NCBI RefSeq assembly: GCF_040054535.1
Contig: NC_090795.1
Coordinates: 6,485,501 to 6,549,500 of the forward strand
DNA from: Antennarius striatus
Lineage: Eukaryota > Chordata > Actinopteri > Lophiiformes > Antennariidae
Direction of reading: 5' to 3'
DNA: 64,000 bases
The position numbers and the translations under genes are program-made. The notes beneath the pieces were generated by a model, which searched no databases, had not been told where the DNA came from, and saw only the letters and a list, made by a program, of their open reading frames with translations. Of the stretch, positions 11,701 to 22,499 are shown one piece after another; position 1 is the stretch's first letter; every line of letters starts with the position of its first letter.

Positions 11701-14700
11701 TCAGCCAGGTGGAATTGGCTACGGGAAGGCTCTGGGATTTTGCGCGGAAGAAGAGGGTGCAGGTTGGGCTTCATGATCCCCCAGGAGAAAGGCAGCTCCA
11801 AGTGGCTAAAGCCCCATTGAGAGAGAATGTAATAAATGTGTATTAATATTCCCTGAAAGGAAGATATCACTTTGTGCATAGAACCTAACATTTTAACTTT
11901 GAGAATGCAGAATATACTGGGGAAATTATGGGTGCTCCAGTTTAAGAGCTGTCTCCTGACTGACTGGGCAGATGACATGTGAGATGTGATGTGGTGTGGC
12001 ATTAAGTGATGAAAGTTTTTTAAAAAACCCATCAGATTTACTTTTGAAGGTGAGACACTTACACATTGTTTCTAATGATGATTTTTCTTTCTTGCACAGA
12101 ATGAGGGTTACACGGGCCAAATCTGACAAAGTGTTCTGCCATCACGTCCCGCACCGCCCCAAACACAGGAGCCTCCATCGTCCCAGATACCGACAAAAGC
12201 TCAAGCGCAATGCACTGGCCCTCGCCTGAGGAAATGCACACGTTATACAGAACACTTTTGTAAAATGAATAGTTTCTGACAAACGTTGCTGATCTCCCAA
12301 AAAAAATTCACCTTCGATGGCAACGTCTTTCACCTGGCAGTTGTCACACACCACAGTGAATTCTCGACGGCTCTTCTCAGCAGTCGTAGGAAAGAAAACC
12401 ACCTGAAAACACACAGAAATATATTTACATATATGTATTTGTTCATAATTCATTCAAATTTACCCCCACCAAGAGACTCACCTCCACCACAATGGCTTCT
12501 CCTGGCTGAAGAACAAAAAGAGATGGGCTCACTGCAAAGGGCGGCTCCTCAGAATAAGGGGTTCTTACTATAGACTGCATTAAGAAAAAGAAAATCTTAT
12601 GACCTTTCATGCACATGCTTGACGACTGTATTTTATAATATGTCAGATATTTTTTTTGCCCTGAGGTTTGAGGCTGGCCACTGTTTCTTTGGGATGATGC
12701 AGAAGCTCCCAGCGCTGAGTCCAAGGTTTTTACACAAGAACTCAACAAACTTTATTCCTCCGACCAGACAATAGCCACAGTCCAGAACTCCGGGTACTAT
12801 GTGATGATTAGAATAAAGCATGTTGACAAAGAAAGTTCCACAGGTCAGCGTGAATACGTCAGGCTGTCAGATTTAAAGGGGACTCACATGTGAGCACTGG
12901 AGGTGGTTGTTTAGCCACAATGGACACCACCAGCAATTCTTCAGCCTGAGTTTCCACCACAAGGAAGTCCTCATAGTCCCTCAGGGAGTCTGGAGCGAAG
13001 CGCACCATGTACTTACAGCTCATTCCAGGGGCAACTACACCACCCTCACCGGGGAATCTCCCTGTGAAATGTTGGAAGATCAATCCCTTCCTTCATCACT
13101 CTCACTTATGTGCAGTTTACCTTGTAGTGTTGTGTTTGATACAGTAGGAGATGCTGATGTTCAAGGACGGGTTCACAATAGAGATACCAAAATCCACCCA
13201 CTGTATTTAAGAAATGTATGACTGTTCCTCAAAACATTCCTACATTCCTTTTTGATACAATAATGGACTTGCTTACTGCCAACAGGGGAAAGTGTGAAGT
13301 TGTATAAGCCAACCAAAATAAAGGGATTAGCTCACCCAGGCCAATAGAGAAATAAGGAGTGGTAGGAGGGATGACTCGGATCTGGCGGCTTACAGAAGTC
13401 AAGTTTTTCAACTCCAGGGTTGTCTAAAGTAGGCCAGAATGTTTTAGTACATTTAATATCAAACACCATTTTTCTTTTTTAATGATTAGTATAAATCACA
13501 GGTCTGCACCTCTGAAGCGTACCTCATAAACCTGTCCATTACTGTAGTTGGTGAAAACCACAATCGAAGGTTTCGCTAGGAAAACGGGAGCAGGCGTCTC
13601 AGTGGAGCTTTCAGAGAGAAGGAACACAAACATGTTATCATTCTGTCTGCTCTCCTTTAACGTTTTCCACAGGAAGCATTGAGTGATGTCGCACGCTAAT
13701 ATTGTTAGCATATCCATGTTATCTTAAGTTTCACCCACAGCAAAGTATTTTAAGAGAATTTACAGTGAATTATGCATCCTTGGAATTCAGACAGTCTGCT
13801 TTATGCAAAGTAAGGAGATAAATGTTCAGAGACACCAATGCAAATTGCAGATTGAAACTTGCCGCACTTTGCTCACAAATGTGGTTGACCCTATTGAAAA
13901 AAGAATTGTAAAATAAACTATCTAGTATACACTATCACTGCAGTTAAACCCCCAAACATTGCGTCAGCCTTTTTGAATGTACACTCTGCAATATTGGGTG
14001 TGTGCGTGTGTGTGTGTGTGTGTACGTGTGTGTGTGTCTTCTTCCTGTCTGCCTTTGTGTTATTTCAAGAGTCAGTCTGCATGCAAATATGACCATTTGT
14101 AACCCACGGTCGTATTGATTAAGCATGCAATGAGAGTATTTAATTTAAGTTTAATTAACTAAAGGGGACTATAATGTATTAAATGAGGATCCAGAGGGTA
14201 ACGGCTCTCTGTATCCAGTATTCATGATGTAATGAAGCACACGTAACTTAGTAACTCAGTCATTATGACAGAAAAGTAAAGAATGCAATCAAGACATAAT
14301 TATCACTTGTGTTCTGTGCTATAAATAAATTTCTCTTCTATTTTTATTTTCGTACTCGACGTTTAAAGTGAAATGATAAAGTGGGCCATTATATCAAGAG
14401 ATACCTTTGCTCCTCCCTCCTTTGCTCCATCTTCTGCACTCTGGTTCTGGGTCGGATGAGGGATGTCCCACCATGCTGTGTGTTTGGAGGAAGGAAGCGA
14501 GGATTGCGTAGGAAGCTGGTTCGGTCTTTCAGCCTCTGAAGGTATTCCTGTCCCTCTGTCCGATCCTTTGCACTCGGCTCATCCTTCCATTTTGGTCTGG
14601 ATAGTGTCTGGGTCGGCTGTTGAAACAGTTTTTAATGATGTACTCTTAAAAATGTCCAGTATTTTAACATCTTTATGCTTTGTTTTAATGTCTGTACTTT

Positions 14701-15892
14701 AGTACTTTCATTAGTCTTTAGTTTCACCTGATGGATTGTGGACATTTATTTTCAGATTCTGTCAGAGAAAGACACAAACTAATTCCATGTATTCTGAACT
14801 TCTGGATCCTCACCTCCTTCAGATTTTTCTTTCCCTTTGAGATATCTGAACCAGATTCAAACGTCAAACTCAGATCTAACTCATTCATTTCAGGCAACTT
14901 CTTTCCTGGACCGGGAATTAGAGAGTAACCATCATCCTGCGGTTCTCTCGACACACGCATGGAAAAGGCGATGGTGGGTTTTGTGAGATCGTGTTTCACT
15001 GAGAGAAAAGAAGATTAAAGAGGTGAAATATTGACCCACAACACACCGTTCATTAAAAATTCAAGACAATTCACAGAGAGCATTAGGTACTTGTTGTGGT
15101 TGGTGCTTCCACTTGTGGTTTGTGTGCAGTTAAGTAGTCCTGGGGGGAAATCAGGTTGTTCATTCTGAGGAGATCACTGTCCACGCACCAACAAAAGGCT
15201 GATTTGACTGAAAGTATACAGAAGAGATATGATGAAGAACAGAGCAGCATCCCTGGTATGATGATTAAAAGCAAGTATATTCCCTCAAAAAAAAACAAAC
15301 AGCTGACTTAAAACAGTTCACACACCGCATCCATGAGTCTTTTCATCTCACCTAGAAGGATACCCCGCTGATCACAACCTTCTCCCATCGTCTCTCTCAT
15401 CCTCTGGTGGGCCTGGCTCTCCGTTTCTGCAGCCCGAGCTCTGGCCTGGATGATGTGATTCTCCAGCATGTCAGCCTCTCTCACACTCTGGCTGTACTCA
15501 CAATGAGCCTGAACGATCACACAGAATCAAATCAGCCATTCTGAGGCACTCAATGCAGTTGTGCTTCTTTCTTCAGGAGTTACCCGCTGGAGCTCTTCCA
15601 CATATCTGTTATGGTAGCTGCTCCTTCCATTTTTGGTCTTGATGAAGTTGGACAAAGTGTCTTTGCCAATGACGTCTTTACTGTACAGGTCTTTGAATGT
15701 GCTCGCGAACACATGACAAATATTCTGCAGAACAAAGAGGTGACATTGATGTGTAAAGAGAATCCAGTGAGCAGTAATAACACCTGTTGATCAGCAGGTG
15801 TTCCTTACCTGTGACTTTAATGTCGCCGGTCTGGGACGATTCACAGACGGAACCGAAAGCAACGCTGTTCTGGTTTCTGGTTCTCTGAGCAT
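5743..15892 (-). CDS. dlec1: DLEC1 / CFAP81, ciliary ASH-domain protein (complete, 38 exons)
   Basis: Coding exons, 5' to 3': 15892-15809, 15724-15584, 15508-15352, 15207-15091, 14998-14814, 14616-14405, 13607-13523, 13423-13336, 13061-12888, 12796-12660, 12574-12482, 12402-12312, 12225-12063, 11805-11613, 11515-11439, 11294-11132, 11036-10940, 10787-10657, 10574-10428, 10348-10228, 10053-9923, 9758-9642, 9517-9396, 9298-9113, 9045-8948, 8869-8718, 8599-8484, 8398-8328, 8166-7946, 7812-7660, 7570-7448, 7357-7263, 7112-7028, 6913-6716, 6618-6466, 6390-6240, 6106-5989, 5875-5743. All phases agree and give 1692 aa (human 1755). Recognition rests on blocks shared with human DLEC1: WCVDSDLLR, NPRFLPPNT, VAPGMSCKYMVRFAPD, VLDCGYCLVGG, SHGKGAAFF-type LLAHGKGAAFF, RFGTHLSGGDTVSRSLRINN, and a C-terminal GTGSFDEAYM. 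A helical, coiled-coil-like segment lies at about residues 76-125. Repeated beta-rich ASH/MSP-type modules follow (LDFG, FGLL motifs). In vertebrates the protein is linked to cilia and microtubules and is a reported tumour suppressor. One intron has a GC donor; one exon carries a CTCF-like motif. Confidence 0.95.
10948..10962 (+). promoter_or_regulatory. Exonic CTCF-like motif
   Basis: All 15 bases fit CCASYAGRKGGCRCT. The site lies inside DLEC1 coding exon 17 (11036-10940), where the opposite strand encodes part of the peptide EVVPPTGR. Binding is inferred. Confidence 0.45.
13998..14037 (+). repeat. (GT)n microsatellite, interrupted
   Basis: Interrupted GT dinucleotide tract in the 797-bp DLEC1 intron 13608-14404. 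Confidence 0.95.
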
Positions 15893-16462
15893 GATAGAAA
15901 AGAGAATCTAACAATTTGTGCTTAATGTGGTGAACAGCTAGGCTAACGATGTAACGCTAACGCTGCACAGATCAGCATTTCCATGATTAAAGGTCAGTTC
16001 TGCTCGCCTCGTCCGCCTTGTTCGTGCGGTTGCCAGAGTTTTTGTACAACTTTTGTGACATTACGCACGGATGGCAAAGTACATTTTCATTATTTTCTTT
16101 ACTGCACAACGCTATATATCCTTTGAATCCTTTGAATCTCTCGAATGGCGACGGCCGGAGGTACTTCCGCAATCGGAAACAAGTGTTGTGAAGGAAAATT
16201 GTGAAATATGGCTCAAAAACATTCTGTCTTGGATAAAAACCCACGGTGACACCAGTGTAACGCGGACATTGACTGTCTCTGGCTCTCCTTTATAAAGCCT
16301 TATGGCTGACCTGAGAACCCATTAAGTCCCTAAAGCTGCAGAAAAATCGGATTCCAATCAGATTCCTTCAATATCCGATTTTTATGGCTTATTGTTCACA
16401 TTTTTTTAGCTGGTGTCCAAATGGGATCTTGCTCTGCTCACACTAGGCCATGTTGTTGTCAG

Positions 16463-16476
16463 GTTGCCGTAGCAAC
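16463..16476 (+). promoter_or_regulatory. RFX X-box
   Basis: GTTGCCGTAGCAAC is a two-half-site X-box: GTTGCC, a 2-base spacer, and AGCAAC, matching GTNRCC-N(0-3)-RGYAAC. It lies about 570 bp upstream of the DLEC1 start codon. RFX factors drive ciliary genes through this motif, which fits the ciliary role of DLEC1. Confidence 0.7.
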
Positions 16477-16512
16477 GACGTCGGAGCGGAGGCGTCCAGG
16501 GCGCGTGGTGTG

Positions 16513-16520
16513 TGACGTCA
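16513..16520 (+). promoter_or_regulatory. CRE (TGACGTCA)
   Basis: A perfect palindromic cAMP-response element, 36 bp to the right of the X-box and in a locally CpG-rich block. It could serve either divergent gene. Confidence 0.5.
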
Positions 16521-18277
16521 TATAACTGCGACGACGGCAACAAGAACAGCAAGTCGGACGAGCATGGGGGTTGGTTTCACTAATAATAAAGTTGATTTCA
16601 TTTCATCCATTACATTTTATTCATTCATTTCGTCCGTTTCATATTTGATAGTAAGAAGTTTTATTCTGATTTTTTTCAGAAACGTGTTTGACTTGTCTGT
16701 TATAACCTGCATAATTTTCCTTTAACAAATTAATTGGTCGTGGTTTATACGGGTTAAATAACACTAAACAATAACATATATAGCATAAAGATTTACAAAT
16801 ATTATAAGAAATATCGGATGTTGTGTGGAACTGTAGTCACACTAGACAAAACAATATTTAGAGGTAGTAAAAATACAACAATCCTTTTAGGATTTTGAAC
16901 CTGATGAACACTGAAGGCAGGAAAAACGTGTTGCTTTGAACGGAATTTGCATATTTGTCATGACAAATTCATACATAAATAAGAACTCAGCACCAAAGAC
17001 TGAACTTTATGTAACAGATCTATCATGAGAAAACTCTTGAACTCGTTTACTAAACAATCACACCCACATACTGCACTGACAGGCGAGGCGTGGCGTTTGT
17101 CTCATACTTCTTCACCTTGAAACATGTAAAGGATTGTTGGCTTCATTTATACAATGCAGAAGTGCACAGAGGTACTGGAAGAACCTGATATCTGTCTGGG
17201 TCCTGTGTTATAACTACTGCTGGAAATATAGATTTTGTTTGGGGAAAATAGGATTCCCACAAAAAAATGACTGATGATCAGCTCATGGAATGTTGAAGTG
17301 GGATTCTCAAAGAGGCCATTGTTGAGCTCACTGTGAGTCTCCTGCTTTGCCAGTGGGTTTTTTTCCAGACTTACCCCTAGTTCATAAGACTGAACAAGCT
17401 GGCAGACTGATAATAAAGTCAAACAAAGAGGGATCTGTCCAAAACCTAATTTAGATGACTGCAGCATTACAATGATTAGGAGCTTGTTCTTCCAGTAAAC
17501 AAATACTTTACCTTCAACTATTTCAAAGTAGTGAAGTGAAGAACTGATGTCGCTGACAGCAAAAGAAAACTCCAAGACCTCTGTGATAATTCCCCTTTGT
17601 GTGGCCAGAGAGAGCCTTTATTTATCCACAGGGGATCTGAGATGCACACATGACAACTAAAAACAAAACATTGGTTTATTTTGGTTAATTTAGTGGATAT
17701 TTCTGCCACACACTTTCAGTTGTGGTGACTATTGCAACAACGTCTATTGTAGTAGCACAAAGGGTAGAGGGGAAAGGCAAGCGCACACCTCAGGAACTGA
17801 ATGACACATCTTTACTATTGGCAACACCTTTATTTAACAAAACTCAGGCTGAATGACTAAAATCAATCTTCACGGCACTGGGTTGACATATATAAAGTAA
17901 AAGCTCTTGCATCAGGGCTTACACTTGTCTTCTGTAAAAGTTCATTTCCAACTGAACTGACAGGAATCTGGGTTGATCAACGGTTAAACATTTTTAAAAA
18001 GGAAAAAACAAAACAAAACCCACGGTACTTTTCTTGTCTGACCGGTGTGGCTGTGGCTGTGGCTGTGGGTGTGGACGGAAAGCCTAATGGGCAGACCCGA
18101 ACTGCGCAGTTTGTCGGATTCATCGGATCTGTTGGAGAGATCGGATTTAGTCCGTGATTGCAATGCAGTGAGTGGATGTTTTTTTTTTTTTTTTAATGGT
18201 TTTGATAACTGCTCTGCTGTAATCGACACCACTCTGGAGGAGAAAAGGGACTTTAACCCCACGCGTGGTGATTTTTG

Positions 18278-21173
18278 ATGGCTGAAATCGCAATGGAGCA
18301 AAACAACGCGGCAGGAAAACTTGGTGAGTTGACGCGGGTTTTACTTTGATCACTACTAGACGTGATGTGTTTTAGGGTTTTGTTCCACAGTGGAATTGGA
18401 AATATTCAGGCTTGTTCTCTCTGAAGGGGAAGAGTTATGAGTTCTGTTAAATTAAGAAAGCGAATAATAAAGAATAACTCATATAATCGATGTTTTATTC
18501 TTCAGAGAGAGACAACAACCGAGTTGCTCAAGGCTTTCCTTTGGGATTTATCCCCCTGTCCACGGTGGGATCAGTTTGCTCACTATAATTAATTTACTTA
18601 TAGCACTTGTGATTCTAGTGATATCAATGCTTATAAGGTGTCACTTGGGATGATGATAATGATGTGAATAATGAGAACAATGACAACGATGATGTTGATA
18701 ATTAATTAATGACTTGAATATGATTTTATATAATAAACAACACGTAAATTAAACTGCAAACTGTAAGCCAACCACTGCAAACAGAGATGTCCGAGTTTCC
18801 ACTCGAACGCGCCCGGCCGGACGATGGCGCTGTTTCACAGCTCAAAGGGGAAAGATGAGCTGTGAAAAATCTAGATAAAGGTCTAGATTAGAATAAATGA
18901 AAATAGTCTGTGTGTGCAGCTTGGTCCTGAGCAAAACTGAAAAGACCTTTAAATGTCCAAGTTTTATTGTCTTCTCTTTTCCTTAAAGCAATTTGGAATT
19001 ATTCCCAGGAGACCCCCTCATCGCTACACAACCTAGATAGTTGTCTTCAAGTCACTTAAAGTTCACACAACCCACTGGAACTCAGTTGTTTAAATTAAAA
19101 TGAGATGTAAAGACTAAAGGGAGAAGTAAATTAAAGTATAAAACTCTCCGACCCCTCAGAACCCCAGAGCGCACACAGTTGTGGACCTTCACCGGGTTTA
19201 TAATCCAGTAATACTGAGTTTAGACCCGCCCCACGCAGGGGGAACGACGTGGTTCTCCACACCGAACACAGTTTACATACCGACTGGATATTTATTTTTT
19301 AATCTTATCTTTTAATTTAAAAAAAAACAACAACTGTTGTTACAATGTCTTGTTTGGATAAAGGTCCGAAAAGAACTAAATCACAGGAACTCGCTTTTCA
19401 GGAGCAGATCAAAAAAGTTGCGCAGGAAAATGGAAGACGCCTAGGTGAGTTAAGTCGCGCTCCAAAAAAGTGCAGATCTGTCTGAGAAGAGTGAAATGAC
19501 GCAGAAACAACACAGGGAGTAGAACTTGATCCTTTTTGACACAAGTCTCTGAGTGCTTGTGAACTTGCAGAGTGACTCGTCTGTAGGTGTTGTTGGAGAT
19601 AAAAGTAGTAAAAAAAAAAAAAAAAAAGCCGTCCGGTTTTCTTACTGCCTGAAGCGTCGAATTCTTTATGTCATGTTGACAATGGAGGATGTTAAAAATG
19701 ACTGATACATCCTTACATTCTTACGAGCAAACAAACAAAGGAGAGATAAAAATAGTTCTCTGAACTCCACTCAGGTGTGTCTGCGTCCTGCATAAGGGTA
19801 AAACATTCAGTACATCCTGGCTGTATCAGTATGAAGGAAATACTGTACAACCTTTATTATAGGCACCATGTAATGAAGTAGAAAACCTTCATGTTTGTTT
19901 GTTTGTTTGTTTCATTTTGAATTCATTCTTCCAATATCCAAACATCTTGAGGTCTCTAATCAGTTGTGGCTGTTCCAAAGTAACACCATCACCTCTCCTT
20001 GGTAAAGTAGATTACATGAAAAAAGAAATTCCAAACAAGAAGAGACAGGATTTTAATCACTGTCATGTCATCTTGGATTTAGCAGAGGTGGGGTTTAAGT
20101 TCTGGAGCTGCTTTGTCCAGGCCTCCACCCTGAAAGGAGGGGAGGCCGGCGGCTGTAAACAACTTCTGTTAGTCTGTGGTGGGATCTGGAGAAAAAATGC
20201 TTGTAATGCTGAGTCCTGCCCACTACAGACACACGGCCCAAGCTGAGCGATCTACAAATGTGTGATTTACTGAGAGGACTTCAACCGTTTTACACTCTCC
20301 TCTACATTAGTGTGCATTTAGTCACATTTTTTAGCTGCGTGTGAAGTTCAGTCCCACCCTCACACACTGGCAAATGGTAGCTCACATCAGCACAGCTGGA
20401 AAGGAAAACAAGCACCATCCCGTCAAAGTCATCCTGTGAAGTTATGGATCAAGTCTCACACACACCCTTCCCAAGAATCCTTACTCAGCAGATAGTTTGA
20501 AGTAGATGATAAACTGCTGGCTGCTGCTTGTCTGTTTACAAGGGACATGTCAGCTGATGCTTTAGACATCCAACTACAAAATAAAAAATATGAATGAAAT
20601 CAAACATGCCATCATTAAAAGTGCTCCTGATGAGCAACATTGAAAGTCAAGGATTCCTCTAACATCAGATAAACCTTCACATCAGAGGCAGTGAAAGGTA
20701 TGAAAAATGTTGCTGTTTGTTGTATTATGGGAAACGTAGGTGCAGCATTTCTGGACACCTCAGCCTCTACTTTAAGATCATGTCTGATCCTTTTTTTATA
20801 CCTTCTGTGAGTGGTTTATGGACATGAGATCCTTACTGCCTAGAGAATCCCTTTGAGGAACAGAAATTTTTATCAGAATGTCACAATTTACAATCCTGGA
20901 GGGTGTTGGGGTTTTTTTTTTTGTTCTTATGACATTTCTGTGTCCTCTTGCAGGTTTGGAGGGAGATGCGGATCTCAATTTCCTTCTGGTTGGTGGCGAG
21001 CTCATCAAGATTCGCTCCAGCACATGGAAAAAGTGTCGCTTCTTCAAATTGCAGGAAGACTGCAAGACATTCTGGCATGAGTCCCACAAAACATTCAGGC
21101 GAAACAACACGTGTGAGTGTCATCCTTAACAAAGTTGCATGCGTTTCCTCATCTTCTTCTTCTTCTTCTTCTC

Positions 21174-21244
<71 letters not shown>

Positions 21245-22419
21245 TACACGTAATGGATTTTTTCATCTCCCTGTTCGCGGCGCCTCCTTCAGATCTCAAC
21301 AATAGCTTGAATGCACTCTGCGAATCACATGAGTGGTCCGATATAAGTGGGAATTGATGGTGATACAAAGACAAACAGGAAAATACGTTTTTTTGTGTGT
21401 ATCCATGTGTGAGAGGGAGATTACTTCCCTCCGATTTCTGGTTCAGCGATCTGCTGTCCACGTCCTCTGGGCCTCTGGCGGCTTCCATATATCTCCCATC
21501 CCAGGCCTGATAACCCCTGCCCCCTCAAGTCTTAAACAAACACTGATAGACGGAGCGGTTTCTCTTATATTCCCCAAACAGGAACAGATGTGTTACATCA
21601 TTTGTCAATTTGACAAGACCAAACTCGCTGAGGGGTGGGATTTGCCTTCCCAGGCATTTCCTTGTTTATGGAAATAAGCAAGCATGTTTTATTACTTTCC
21701 CTCTAACTCCAGAATACCACAACCAGCTCCAAGTGAACAGTGTATGTGAGGACAATGGTATTTTTTTCATGACTTTTTGGATATGATTCATTAGCATCAG
21801 TAGGTGGGATCATTCTTTTTACCCATGCTGTAATTCTGATATGATTGCTTTATTTGGTTTGGTAATGATTTTAATTTTCGATTAATCTGCTCTAGTTTAA
21901 CACATTATCCATATTATCTCAGGTACACACTGATGGAACCCAGAACCTTCTTGCTGTGAGGCGACAGCGCTACCCACCCCATGCCACCCTATATTGGTAA
22001 CATCCAAGTATATTTTATACAAGGCCCCAGATCCATCAAAATCTATCAATAATCTGTGGCAATGCGGAGGATAATCCCCCAATTGTCCATTTTCCCAATT
22101 TTTCAGTTTTTTGTATTTTCTTTACTCTCACCGTGTCATTTTAATCTGCAGCGAATGCACTGTGCTCTACATGTGTCAAAGTGCAGAAAGAAAAAGTATG
22201 CAACTACTGTGTGAACATAGTGGAGCATTCAGCTGCAGAAGAGACAGATATTTTCTCTAGGAGGTGGTGGAGACCATAAGAAAACAAAAACAAACTGAGT
22301 TTTATGCCAGCCTTGTAACACTCTTCACTGTTGAGATGCGGTACCTGTAAATCGTTTGCTGTTTCCTTTTGCACTCAACGACCATCATTTACCTTGATAG
22401 CATTGACACCCAATACACA

Positions 22420-22499
<80 letters not shown>

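Larger units (their letters stand above)
15893..18277. other. Head-to-head intergenic region DLEC1 / PLCD1
   Basis: DLEC1 starts leftward and PLCD1 rightward from this 2.4-kb gap. It holds an RFX X-box and a CRE near 16463-16520, a GTTGCCAGAG half X-box near 16029-16038, and a short (TGTGGC)n run at about 18045-18074 in the presumed PLCD1 5' UTR. No coding exon was seen. Transcription start sites cannot be fixed from sequence alone. Confidence 0.7.

Noticed and set aside
13121..13200. Apparent DLEC1 exon with good splice sites encoding VDFGISIVNPSLNISISYC.
   Set aside because: Its phase does not fit the preceding exon ending at 13336, while a direct join 13336 to 13061 is in frame and matches the human protein (GLG-RFPGEGG versus GLG-MFPGKGG).
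13866..13895. Short candidate DLEC1 exon with a GC donor.
   Set aside because: Exon 6 (ending 14405) joins directly to exon 7 (starting 13607) in phase and matches human; this extra piece is not needed.
21139..21357. Open frames rich in Tyr, Leu or Ile.
   Set aside because: They read through the (TAT)n microsatellite in three frames.
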